From positions 1 to 33,311 of the forward strand of contig CAZEVO010000022.1 in the NCBI GenBank assembly GCA_964515235.1: a stretch of DNA of 33,311 bases. The letters run 5' to 3'. Both the position numbers and the translations under genes were made by a program. The first letter of the stretch is position 1. Every line of letters begins with the position of its first letter. The stretch is from OPU3-GD-OMZ sp964515235 (GTDB lineage Bacteria; Pseudomonadota; Gammaproteobacteria; Methylococcales; Methylomonadaceae). The notes under the pieces were generated by a model. The model was not told the DNA's origin. It saw only the letters and a list, made by a program, of their open reading frames with translations, and searched no databases. Shown here piece after piece: positions 25,368-32,909 of the stretch.

Positions 25368-26232
25368 TGAGAATAAAGATCAGAATGATCTGAAGGGTGC
25401 CTCAACAACATCTGGGTTTAAGGCATATAAAGAACGAGTCTTGGCTTTAGGCAATGATAGTTTAGAAAAAACTATTGCGATTGCATTAGCGCTATGTTTG
25501 GTGTGTGCGGTTTTTGTTTCTCTTTCTGCTGTAGGACTGAAACCATTGCAGACCTACAATAAAGCATTAGATATGAAGAAAAATATTCTTGATGTCGCTG
25601 GCTTACTTAAAGAGGGTACCAATATTGACCAAGCCTTTGAAACTCAAATCGAGGCGAAAATTGTTGATTTGAAAACAGGGGATTATGATGATTCTATTGA
25701 CGTTGAAAACTTTGACCAACGTAAGGCTGCAAAAGATCCTGAGCAGAATGTTGTTATTGAGCGTAAAGATGATATAGCTAGCATTAAAGTTAAATCAAAA
25801 AAGGCGAAAGTTTATCTGGTTAGAACAGGCGGTAATATAAGCAGTATAATTTTACCGATTCACGGCTATGGTTTATGGTCTACGATGTACGGTTTTTTAG
25901 CTCTTGATGCCGATGGCCAGACCGTTCAGAGTATTAACTTTTATGATCAGGCAGAGACACCAGGACTAGGAGGGGAAGTTGTAAATCCAGCTTGGCGAGC
26001 ATTATGGAAAGGGAAACAATTATATAACAGCGAGTCGATTCCTGTTTTAAGGCTTGTTAAAGGGGTGGTTGATAACTCAAAGCCAGGTTCCGAGTTTCAA
26101 ATTGATGGCTTAGCGGGAGCAACTTTAACCAGTAACGGTGTGACTAATTTGATACGTTATTGGATGGGTAATGAAGGATTTGCACCTTATTTGAATAAGG
26201 TAAGAACAACTAAGGGTAAGGAAGGCGTATGA
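25360..26232 (+). CDS. nqrC: Na+-NQR subunit C, covalent FMN
   Basis: NqrC carries the second covalent FMN on a periplasmic domain anchored by one N-terminal helix (about 37-60, TIAIALALCLVCAVFVSLSA). The flavin-attachment motif is DGLAGATLTSNGV (249-261), with Thr255 the acceptor; the usual Ser/Thr at the first motif position is Ala252. The protein is 290 residues, roughly 30 longer than the Vibrio subunit, mainly because of a charged N-terminal extension before the helix. AGAAGGA lies 9 bases before ATG 25360, supporting this long form. Confidence 0.95.
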   Translation: MSSENKDQNDLKGASTTSGFKAYKERVLALGNDSLEKTIAIALALCLVCAVFVSLSAVGLKPLQTYNKALDMKKNILDVAGLLKEGTNIDQAFETQIEAKIVDLKTGDYDDSIDVENFDQRKAAKDPEQNVVIERKDDIASIKVKSKKAKVYLVRTGGNISSIILPIHGYGLWSTMYGFLALDADGQTVQSINFYDQAETPGLGGEVVNPAWRALWKGKQLYNSESIPVLRLVKGVVDNSKPGSEFQIDGLAGATLTSNGVTNLIRYWMGNEGFAPYLNKVRTTKGKEGV

Positions 26233-26897
26233 AGGCTGAAACTAAAAAAGTACTTGTCGATCCGTTAGTCGACAACAACCCAATCACATTACAAGTTCTT
26301 GGGATTTGTTCTGCGCTAGCGGTTACATCACAGATGAAAACATCAATCATTATGGCAATAGCACTAACCGCTGTTGTCGCTTGCTCTAGTGCTGCGATTA
26401 GTATGGTTCGAAACCATATCCCAAGCAGTATTAGGATTATTGTTCAGATGACAATTATTGCTTCTTTGGTGATTATTGTCGATCAAATCTTGAAAGCATT
26501 TGTTTATGATGTGAGTAAGCAATTATCTGTTTTCGTTGGGTTGATTATTACTAACTGTATTGTGATGGGGCGCGCTGAAGCGTATGCCATGAAAAACCCT
26601 CCTTGGGATAGTTTTGTTGATGGCATTGGCAATGGTTTAGGTTATAGCCTGATTCTACTAATTGTCGCTTTCTTTAGAGAGTTATTTGGTGCGGGAAAAT
26701 TATTTGGCATAGAGATTTTCAAATTAACTAAAGACGGCGGCTGGTATGAGCCTAATGGTTTAATGTTATTGCCCCCGAGCGCCTTTTTTATAATTGGTTT
26801 GATTATTTGGGCCTTTAGATCGTGGAAGCCAGCACAAGTTGAATCTGCTGATTTTAAAATTTCATCTATTGCCCATGGTGAAGGAGGGCATCACTAA
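26229..26897 (+). CDS. nqrD: Na+-NQR subunit D
   Basis: NqrD is a six-helix inner-membrane subunit, a paralogue of NqrE in inverted topology. Together they hold an intramembrane iron centre. Cys27 (LGICSAL) and Cys110 (ITNCIVMGRAEA) are the matching ligand positions. Of 222 residues, the C-terminal tail is longer than the core and His-rich (GEGGHH). It overlaps nqrC by four bases (ATGA-type) and nqrE by one. Confidence 0.95.
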   Translation: MKAETKKVLVDPLVDNNPITLQVLGICSALAVTSQMKTSIIMAIALTAVVACSSAAISMVRNHIPSSIRIIVQMTIIASLVIIVDQILKAFVYDVSKQLSVFVGLIITNCIVMGRAEAYAMKNPPWDSFVDGIGNGLGYSLILLIVAFFRELFGAGKLFGIEIFKLTKDGGWYEPNGLMLLPPSAFFIIGLIIWAFRSWKPAQVESADFKISSIAHGEGGHH

Positions 26898-27505
26898 TGG
26901 AAGCTTATATTAGTCTTTTTGTTAAAGCAGTTTTCATAGAAAATTTAGCATTATCATTTTTTCTAGGAATGTGTACTTTCTTAGCTGTATCAAAAAAGAT
27001 CTCGACAGCAATGGGTTTAGGTATTGCTGTTATGGTAGTGCAAACACTAACAGTACCAGCTAACAATTTTATTTATAATTCCTTGCTTAAAGAAGATGCC
27101 TTGTCGTGGATGGGTGTCACAGGTGTTGATTTAAGCTTCTTAGCCCTGTTAAGTTTCATCGGTATTATTGCTGCAATGGTTCAAATTCTTGAAATGATTT
27201 TGGATAAGTTTTTTCCGGCATTATTTCATGCGTTAGGAATTTTCTTACCATTAATAACTGTGAATTGTGCGATTTTAGGTGGTAGTTTATTCATGCTTGA
27301 ACGTGACTATGATTTTGGTGAGAGTGTTGTTTATGGTGTAGGTAGTGGATTAGGTTGGGCACTTGCAATAGTAGTTATGGCAGGTGTTCGTGAAAAACTA
27401 AAATATAGTGATATTCCAGAGGGCTTAAGGGGTCTTGGGATTACATTTATCACAGCAGGTCTGATGTCACTTGGCTTCATGGCTTTCTCTGGAATTCAAC
27501 TCTAA
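26897..27505 (+). CDS. nqrE: Na+-NQR subunit E
   Basis: NqrE is the second six-helix membrane subunit, with ligand cysteines Cys26 (FFLGMCTFLAVS) and Cys124 (LITVNCAILGG). The 202 residues match the family length. AAGGAGGG lies 8 bases before the ATG, the strongest ribosome-binding site in the operon. The gene is 12 bases from nqrF. Confidence 0.95.
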   Translation: MEAYISLFVKAVFIENLALSFFLGMCTFLAVSKKISTAMGLGIAVMVVQTLTVPANNFIYNSLLKEDALSWMGVTGVDLSFLALLSFIGIIAAMVQILEMILDKFFPALFHALGIFLPLITVNCAILGGSLFMLERDYDFGESVVYGVGSGLGWALAIVVMAGVREKLKYSDIPEGLRGLGITFITAGLMSLGFMAFSGIQL

Positions 27506-27517
27506 AAAGGTATAGAA

Positions 27518-28741
27518 ATGCTGGAAATTGCATTAGGCGTTTTATTTTTTACAGTAATCGTAATCGCGCTTGTTTTTGTTATTGTAGGCGCCAAAAGTAA
27601 ATTGGTTTCATCGGGTGACGTTGAGATTTTAATAAATGATGAAAAAACGATACATGTTCCTGCAGGTGCAAAACTTTTATCAGCGTTAGCTGACCAAGGT
27701 TTATTTGTCCCTTCCGCTTGTGGTGGTGGTGGTACCTGTGCTCAATGTAAGGTAAAGATTCATGAAGGTGGAGGAGAGATTTTAGCTACTGAAACATCCC
27801 ATATTACAAAAAGAGAAGCGGCAGAAGGTGACCGATTATCTTGTCAGGTTACTGTTAAACAAGATATGAAAATACATGTTGAAGAAGATGTGTTTGGTGT
27901 CAAAAAATGGGATTGTAAAGTTAAGTCAAATGAAAATGTTGCTACTTTTATTAAGGAACTAGTCTTAGAGTTACCAGTTGGCGAAAATGTTGATTTTAGA
28001 GCCGGGGGTTACATTCAGATAGAATCACCTGCTTATTTAGCACATTATAAAGATTATGATATTGGTGAGAAATTTCGTGAAGACTGGGACAAGTTTAATT
28101 TGTGGCGCTTTACTTCAGATGTAAAGGAACCTTCTTTACGAGCGTACTCTATGGCGAATTATCCAGATGAGAAAGGTATTATTATGCTTAATGTCAGGAT
28201 AGCCACGCCGCCACCGGGTGCCTCTGATGATGTTCCACCAGGGATTATGTCATCTTATATTTTTAATCTGAAGCCGGGTGATTCATGTACTATCTCCGGT
28301 CCATTTGGTGAGTTTTTTGCTAAAGAAACGCAAAATGAAATGATTTTTGTTGGGGGCGGTGCCGGTATGGCTCCAATGCGCTCACATATTTTCGATCAAT
28401 TAAGACGAATTAAGACCAACCGAAAAATGTCTTTTTGGTACGGTGCTCGTAGTGTTAAGGAAATGTTTTATGTAGATGACTTTAACGTACTAGCAAAAGA
28501 AAATGAAAATTTTGAATGGCATTGTGCTTTGTCGGATCCGATGCCTGAAGATAACTGGGATGGGTACACCGGTTTCATTCATAATGTATTATTAGAAAAT
28601 TATTTGAAAGACCATCCAGCTCCGGAAGATTGTGAGTTCTATATGTGTGGTCCTCCGATGATGAATACAGCCGTTATTAATATGTTAGAAAATTTAGGTG
28701 TAGAAAGCGATCATATTATGTTGGACGATTTTGGTGGCTAG
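27518..28741 (+). CDS. nqrF: Na+-NQR subunit F, NADH dehydrogenase unit
   Basis: NqrF takes electrons from NADH through FAD and a [2Fe-2S] centre. It has one N-terminal helix (about 4-24) and a plant-type ferredoxin domain with Cys68, Cys74, Cys77 and Cys109. The FAD domain (RAYSMANYP near 208) and the NAD domain (GGGAGMAPMRSHIF near 280) follow, with C-terminal DDFGG. The 407-residue length is normal. AAAAAGG lies 7 bases before ATG 27518. A terminator-like hairpin lies about 50 bases after the stop, inside apbE. Confidence 0.97.
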   Translation: MLEIALGVLFFTVIVIALVFVIVGAKSKLVSSGDVEILINDEKTIHVPAGAKLLSALADQGLFVPSACGGGGTCAQCKVKIHEGGGEILATETSHITKREAAEGDRLSCQVTVKQDMKIHVEEDVFGVKKWDCKVKSNENVATFIKELVLELPVGENVDFRAGGYIQIESPAYLAHYKDYDIGEKFREDWDKFNLWRFTSDVKEPSLRAYSMANYPDEKGIIMLNVRIATPPPGASDDVPPGIMSSYIFNLKPGDSCTISGPFGEFFAKETQNEMIFVGGGAGMAPMRSHIFDQLRRIKTNRKMSFWYGARSVKEMFYVDDFNVLAKENENFEWHCALSDPMPEDNWDGYTGFIHNVLLENYLKDHPAPEDCEFYMCGPPMMNTAVINMLENLGVESDHIMLDDFGG

Positions 28742-28773
28742 TTATTACTCTTAAAATAGATTTTCTAACCACT

Positions 28774-29820
28774 ATGTTTTTTAAGGAATTTAAACGAGGA
28801 AAAGGGATTACCTTTTTCCTCGTTTTTTTATTAGCGGGTTGCGAACCAGTAACCGTTGTTAAGTCTGAATATCAGTTTGACTATTCTGATAGGGTAATGG
28901 GTACTCAATTTACGATCAAAGTACCTCAACTTCCAGAACAACTTAAACCAGAGTCTTTAAAGCATAGAATTAAACAACGACTTGATGACTTAGATAGTCA
29001 ATTTTCAACTTATAAACCTGATTCGGAAATTTCTAGAATCAATGCGCAGAATAATGTTGACTGGATATCAGTCACGCCTTCTTTTGGCAAGGTGATGTCA
29101 GAAGCATTACGAATCAATAAATTATCAAAAGGGGCTTTTGATCCAACTATTGGTCCGTTGGTTAATTTATGGGGTTTCGGTCCTGATCCTTCAGTATCGG
29201 AGGTTCCTGATGCAGAAATAATCCAAAGTCTTTTGTTGGTAACGGGTACGGAAAATATTTTATGGGATTCGAAACGATTACGAATTAAAAAATTAAAAGA
29301 GAATATATTTCTCGATTTTTCAGCGTTAGCAAAAGGCTATGCAGTTGATGAGGTTGCTCAATTATTAAAAAATTATAAGATTAATGATTTTATGGTCGAA
29401 ATTGGCGGTGAATTAAGGTTAAAAGGTATCAATAGTGATGGGAAATTATGGCGCATCGCAGTTGAAAAACCTACTATTGATCAACGGATGATCCAACAAG
29501 TTTTAGCAATTAGTGATACGGCCATTGCTTCATCAGGTGATTATCGTAATTTCTTTGAAAAAGAAGGAATGCGTTATTCACATACCATTGACCCGAGAAC
29601 GGGTTATTCGATCACACATAATGTAGTGTCAGTCACTGTTTTGCATGAGTCCACCATGACTGCAGATGCTTTTGCAACGACATTTATGGTACTTGGTGAA
29701 GAAAAAGGGTTAGAATTAGCGAAAGAAGAAAGTTTAGCAGTATTATTTATTTTAAAAACAGGTGAAGAGTTTGTGGAACGAAGTTCACCACAATACCAGA
29801 CAATAGAGCAGGTGCATTAG
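28774..29820 (+). CDS. apbE: FAD:protein FMN transferase (lipoprotein)
   Basis: ApbE attaches FMN to threonines of NqrB and NqrC in the periplasm. The 348-residue protein has a lipoprotein signal with lipobox LLAGC (Cys23), then MGTQFTIKV near 43. LDFSALAKGYAVDEVA, GGELRLKG, TIDPRTGYS and the TADAFATTFMVLG segment (Mg2+ and FAD site) are all present. ATG 28774 is the only start that keeps the signal peptide, and it lacks a Shine-Dalgarno sequence. The codons for residues 7-19 form a strong terminator-like hairpin with a T-tract. The stop TAG overlaps the GTG of nqrM. Confidence 0.94.
   Translation: MFFKEFKRGKGITFFLVFLLAGCEPVTVVKSEYQFDYSDRVMGTQFTIKVPQLPEQLKPESLKHRIKQRLDDLDSQFSTYKPDSEISRINAQNNVDWISVTPSFGKVMSEALRINKLSKGAFDPTIGPLVNLWGFGPDPSVSEVPDAEIIQSLLLVTGTENILWDSKRLRIKKLKENIFLDFSALAKGYAVDEVAQLLKNYKINDFMVEIGGELRLKGINSDGKLWRIAVEKPTIDQRMIQQVLAISDTAIASSGDYRNFFEKEGMRYSHTIDPRTGYSITHNVVSVTVLHESTMTADAFATTFMVLGEEKGLELAKEESLAVLFILKTGEEFVERSSPQYQTIEQVH
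28792..28829 (+). terminator. Intrinsic terminator structure inside the apbE 5' coding region
   Basis: AAACGAGGAAAA-GG (28792-28805) pairs with CC-T-TTTTCCTCGTTT (28811-28825), leaving one bulged T and a five-base loop. Seven T (28823-28829) follow. It has all the features of a Rho-independent terminator, 51 bases after the nqrF stop, yet lies 18-56 bases into apbE. It could end most nqrA-F transcripts and let a fraction continue into apbE-nqrM. Confidence 0.8.
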
Positions 29821-29996
29821 TGAATATTTTTCTTATTACCTTTTTTTTCATGTTAACCATTGTTTTAATAATGGCGGTAGGTGTTATTTTTGGTCGACAA
29901 GCGATTAAAGGTTCTTGCGGTGGTGCCAATAATGGCAATTGTGTATGTATTAAGAAGTGTGCAAAAAGAAAGAAGTTAGAGGCGGATAGTGCATAA
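29820..29996 (+). CDS. nqrM: Na+-NQR maturation factor NqrM (DUF539)
   Basis: NqrM is needed to mature Na+-NQR, probably by supplying iron to the NqrD/NqrE centre. The 58-residue product starts with GTG inside the apbE stop (TAGTG). One membrane helix (about 2-24) is followed by FGRQAIKGSCGG and four cysteines, Cys33, Cys41, Cys43 and Cys47, the number and layout of the family. Cys33 corresponds to the position reported as essential in the Vibrio protein. The lysine-rich tail is cytoplasmic. Position directly after nqrF-apbE is the usual place. Confidence 0.9.
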   Translation: MNIFLITFFFMLTIVLIMAVGVIFGRQAIKGSCGGANNGNCVCIKKCAKRKKLEADSA

Positions 29997-30085
29997 ATAA
30001 GCTTCAGATCTTTTTGTTAATGTTTTAAGTTTAATTGGTCATAGCGTTTGGTAAGGTATTAATTCATTAGACTCTGGAGGCTTCA

Positions 30086-30478
30086 ATGCTAACAAAAATT
30101 AAAGTTTCAGATTATATGAGTACGACCCTAGTTACATTTACAGAATCAACAAATATTTTCGAAGCCATCAAAACGATGGTTGAAGCCCGCATAACGAGTG
30201 CGCCCGTCATGAATGGGGCAGGTCAAATGGTCGGCATGTTTTCCGAGAGAGATTGTATGAATATTGCTATTGGAGCAACTTATAATCAAGTAATGGGAGG
30301 GAGTGTCGGGGAATATATGAGTACTGAAATCATTACGATCAAGGAAGAGTCTAATATTCTTGAAGTTGCCAACCAATTTAATACTTCTCATATACGAAGT
30401 CTTCCTGTTTTCGATGATGATGGGCTGGTCGGTATTATTAGCCGAACAGATGTATTAAGGGCCATTGCTGCTTTTTAA
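30086..30478 (+). CDS. Tandem CBS-domain protein
   Basis: This 130-residue protein consists of two CBS domains (about 5-60 and 72-128). The repeated pattern VSDYMST..VTF and VGEYMST..ITI, and the ends GMFSERDCMN and GIISRTDVLRAI, show the internal duplication. Such stand-alone pairs bind adenosyl nucleotides such as AMP, ATP or SAM and act as energy or ligand sensors. The target is not identifiable here. CTGGAGG lies 5 bases before the ATG, a strong site. It lies 89 bases after nqrM and is followed by a terminator, so it may be read from the nqr operon or from its own promoter. Confidence 0.9.
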   Translation: MLTKIKVSDYMSTTLVTFTESTNIFEAIKTMVEARITSAPVMNGAGQMVGMFSERDCMNIAIGATYNQVMGGSVGEYMSTEIITIKEESNILEVANQFNTSHIRSLPVFDDDGLVGIISRTDVLRAIAAF

Positions 30479-30521
30479 TTCACCGTTTTTATTGACATAT
30501 TTTACTTTAACTTTGTCGTTT

Positions 30522-30565
30522 AAGCCTGGTATAACCAGTATTAATGGGTTGTTTCAGGCTTTTTT
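30522..30565 (+). terminator. Rho-independent terminator after the CBS gene
   Basis: AAGCCTG (30522-30528) pairs with CAGGCTT (30555-30561), with an inner AACC/GGTT pair, followed by six T. It lies 43 bases after the stop. Confidence 0.72.
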
Positions 30566-30773
30566 GTGTGAGTCTTTTTAAATTGTTATTTTTAATTGTG
30601 TATTGAAAGGCAATGACTTTAGTAATGTAAGCCAAGTTTTCTGAGAAATTCAAGTTAGTACCACCATAAAGCTTTGTTTAATGAGTGCATGAACACTGTG
30701 AGTAAAAGGGCTTATTGGGCATTTCAATCCTGTATTAGCAATATTGACCCACTATTCGAAGGATCCTGCAGGG

Positions 30774-30804
30774 TTTACATTGTAAATTTATTGGTTTTTA
30801 TAAT
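30774..30804 (+). promoter_or_regulatory. Inverted repeat over a possible promoter
   Basis: TTTAC-ATT-GTAAA (30774-30786) is a perfect 13-base inverted repeat with the form of a repressor site. Its TTTACA can act as a -35 for TATAAT at 30799-30804, although the 19-base spacing is long. If active, the leader to the SRPBCC gene would be about 130 bases. Confidence 0.35.
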
Positions 30805-30877
30805 TCTTAATTCAATGACTTTTAAGGAATAGCTTTTTGGTGAAAGTTTAACAATTAGCTTGATGATGAAATTTTAA

Positions 30878-30906
30878 TTTTAGCGTTAGCTATTATCCTT
30901 TATAAT
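30878..30906 (+). promoter_or_regulatory. Candidate proximal promoter of the SRPBCC gene
   Basis: A perfect TATAAT (30901-30906) lies 35 bases before the start codon. The -35 (TTTTAG at 17 bases) is poor. Confidence 0.4.
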
Positions 30907-30940
30907 TATTTTTATTTTTACCCCTAGGAAGGAAATCTCC

Positions 30941-31543
30941 ATGAAACAAGTTTCTGTAATATTAAGTTTTTTATTATTTATTTTTATGTCTGCTGCTCAG
31001 GCTCACGGTCCAGTGCGTGGAAAATTGACAGCTACGGTTAAAATTAATGCCCCTGCTGATAAAGTTTGGGCTGTTATCAAGAATTTTGATGACATGAGTT
31101 GGCATCCGTCAATAGCAGGGACTGAAGGCAAAGGCGGCAATAAGAAAAAAGCGACACGGGTGCTTACATTGAAAGGTGGGGGGACTATTACTGAGCAATT
31201 AAAATCTTATAAAGCCGATAAAAAGTCGTATAAATATAAAATTACAGAAATGAGTACAGCTAAAACTATCACTCATGCGGGCCAAGATGAGAAGGTGCCT
31301 GTACTTCCAGTGAGTAATTATGCTGCAACCCTTTCGGTTAAAGAAAAAGGGGGTAGTTCAGAAGTTAAATGGGTTGCGACTTATTACCGTGGTTATTTAA
31401 ATAATAATCCACCCAGTGAATTAAATGAAGATGCGGCTGATCAAGCAGTGACAGCTGTTCTGAAAGCGGGCTTAACAAACTTATTAGGTAAATTTCAATC
31501 AGGCGCTAAAGGTTCAGCGATTAAATTTAAAATTAAACGATAA
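30941..31543 (+). CDS. Periplasmic SRPBCC-family protein, MxaD-like
   Basis: This 200-residue protein has a signal peptide (1-21, ending AQA) and one SRPBCC/polyketide-cyclase-like domain. It starts with a strand, INAPADKVWAVIKNFDDMSWHP, then GTITEQLKSY, YKYKITE, SNYAATLSV and VKWVATYYRGYL, and a long C-terminal helix. The mature protein is very basic. MxaD of methylotrophs, which promotes interaction of methanol dehydrogenase with its cytochrome, is a periplasmic protein of this fold. The match is by fold and location in the cell, so the function is an inference. AGGAAGGA lies upstream. The propeller gene follows after 73 bases, and the two are probably one unit. Confidence 0.82.
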   Translation: MKQVSVILSFLLFIFMSAAQAHGPVRGKLTATVKINAPADKVWAVIKNFDDMSWHPSIAGTEGKGGNKKKATRVLTLKGGGTITEQLKSYKADKKSYKYKITEMSTAKTITHAGQDEKVPVLPVSNYAATLSVKEKGGSSEVKWVATYYRGYLNNNPPSELNEDAADQAVTAVLKAGLTNLLGKFQSGAKGSAIKFKIKR

Positions 31544-31616
31544 TTAATGGCATGTTTTTCTTAGATTTATTGCCATGAGCACGGAATTAAATTTATTTAA
31601 CGGTTCAAGGGGGCTA

Positions 31617-32585
31617 ATGAATTCTAGTATGATAATACTTGCTGTCATTCTTTTATTCGTATCATTATTGTTGCCCTCTTTAGCCTTTGCGTCTTCTTTT
31701 GCTTTTATTTCCAATCAACTGGATAATAATGTTTCAGTGATCGATACTGCGAGTAATCAAGTGATTGAAACAGTTACGGTGACAGGTAAACCAGTTGGCG
31801 TTGCTGTTAATAGACAAAAATCAGAGGTCTATATCAGCACGCCGATAGGGAACGGTTTTAGTGTTCTCGATGCTAATGATTTTAAAATTAAACGCAAAGT
31901 AACGACAAGTAATGGCGCTTTGGGGATTGTCAGTGATCATCAAGGTGAGCGTGTTTTTGTGGCTGACTGGTATGAGAATAATATTGCTGTTTTTGATACA
32001 TACAATTTCCAATTATTAACCACGATTAAAGTGGGGCAATCGCCTTCTGGTATGGCGATCAGTCAAGATGACCGGTGGCTATATGTCGCTAACCGTGTTG
32101 ATGACACTGTTTCCCAAATTGATCTGAATACCTTTAAAATAAGGAATACAACGAAGGTTGGAACACATCCTTTTGGTATAACTATTGATCAAGATGGCGA
32201 GCGAATTTATGTGTCTAATGTTGAGAGTGATGATATTTCAATTCTCACGACAGCCAGTTTAAAAAGAGTGGGCAAGGTCAAGGTTGGCAGTCGTCCTTAT
32301 GCCAGTGCTTTAGCGCTGCACGACACTTTATTATTTGTGACTAACCAAGACGATACTACAGTTTCAGTGATTGATACGCAGACTTTAACCGAACTAAGGC
32401 AAATCGAAGTCGGTGAAAAGCCTGAAGGCATTAGTACGCATCCTGATGATGAGCGAGTTTATGTTGCAAATTGGTTTGATGGTACGGTCAGCGTAATTGA
32501 TGCAAAAAACTTAACAGTGACGAAGACTATCAAAACTGGAGATGGCAGTAGGGCATTTGGGCAATTTATTTCTCAACAACGATAA
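31617..32585 (+). CDS. Periplasmic seven-repeat YVTN beta-propeller protein
   Basis: This 322-residue protein has a signal peptide (about 1-26, ending AFA) and then seven repeats of about 40 residues, each with the YVAN/VSVID pattern. The strands read FISNQLDNNVSVID, VYISTPIGNGFSVLD, VFVADWYENNIAVFD, LYVANRVDDTVSQID, IYVSNVESDDISIL, LFVTNQDDTTVSVID and VYVANWFDGTVSVID. This is a full seven-bladed ring. Such proteins are often linked to PQQ or c-type alcohol oxidation systems, or act as binding scaffolds. ATG 31617 is chosen because AAGGGGG is just upstream and the signal follows; ATG 31575 would add 14 polar residues. Confidence 0.87.
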   Translation: MNSSMIILAVILLFVSLLLPSLAFASSFAFISNQLDNNVSVIDTASNQVIETVTVTGKPVGVAVNRQKSEVYISTPIGNGFSVLDANDFKIKRKVTTSNGALGIVSDHQGERVFVADWYENNIAVFDTYNFQLLTTIKVGQSPSGMAISQDDRWLYVANRVDDTVSQIDLNTFKIRNTTKVGTHPFGITIDQDGERIYVSNVESDDISILTTASLKRVGKVKVGSRPYASALALHDTLLFVTNQDDTTVSVIDTQTLTELRQIEVGEKPEGISTHPDDERVYVANWFDGTVSVIDAKNLTVTKTIKTGDGSRAFGQFISQQR

Positions 32586-32604
32586 TAAATATTAAGGAAT
32601 TAAT

Positions 32605-32892
32605 ATGGCGGAAACAATAGATGAACTCACTGTTAATTATATGGATGGGGATGTTCAAACGGTTAAAGAGCTAGATAAAAAAATACTCAGTAAAGGTGCG
32701 TGGTCAACCATTATTTATCGTTACCAAGACTGGAATCGGAGTGCTGAAGAATATGGGCCCGATAAGTATACGATACGGCGTTACCAAAAGAGAAATGGCG
32801 AATATCAACAGAAGTCAAAATTTAATATTTCCAGTGAGAAACAAGCCAAAGAAGTCATCGGAGCACTGTCAGCATGGTTAGAGGAGACTTAA
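32605..32892 (+). CDS. Conserved hypothetical protein, 95 residues
   Basis: The protein is soluble, with no signal or membrane segment. It starts with acidic residues and a DELTV strand, then VKELDKKILSKGAWSTIIYRYQDWN. A basic stretch with RRYQKRNGEYQQKSKFN follows, and a C-terminal helix KQAKEVIGALSAWLEE. The pattern recalls short proteobacterial proteins of unknown function that share the KGAWATI.FRYQD block. AAGGA lies 6 bases before the ATG, and the gap to the propeller gene is 19 bases, so the gene is probably in the same operon even though the product is cytoplasmic. Confidence 0.75.
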   Translation: MAETIDELTVNYMDGDVQTVKELDKKILSKGAWSTIIYRYQDWNRSAEEYGPDKYTIRRYQKRNGEYQQKSKFNISSEKQAKEVIGALSAWLEET

Positions 32893-32909
32893 TCTTTAAT
32901 CGTAAGTTA

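Larger units (their letters stand above)
30479..30940. other. 462-base non-coding region
   Basis: It holds the terminator of the CBS gene at its left end and promoter-like elements at its right end. The middle contains a 13-base inverted repeat (30774-30786). No gene with a convincing ribosome-binding site is seen. The length before a periplasmic gene suggests regulation or an unannotated small RNA. Confidence 0.5.

Noticed and set aside
22733..30772. The octamer CCTGCAGG occurs in the nqr leader and again at 30765-30772
   Set aside because: Two copies of an 8-base palindrome with no common flanks can occur by chance; no repeat family is visible.
30689..30832. A 47-codon open frame within the non-coding region before the SRPBCC gene
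   Set aside because: There is no ribosome-binding site, the composition is not protein-like, and the frame crosses the inverted repeat and promoter-like bases.
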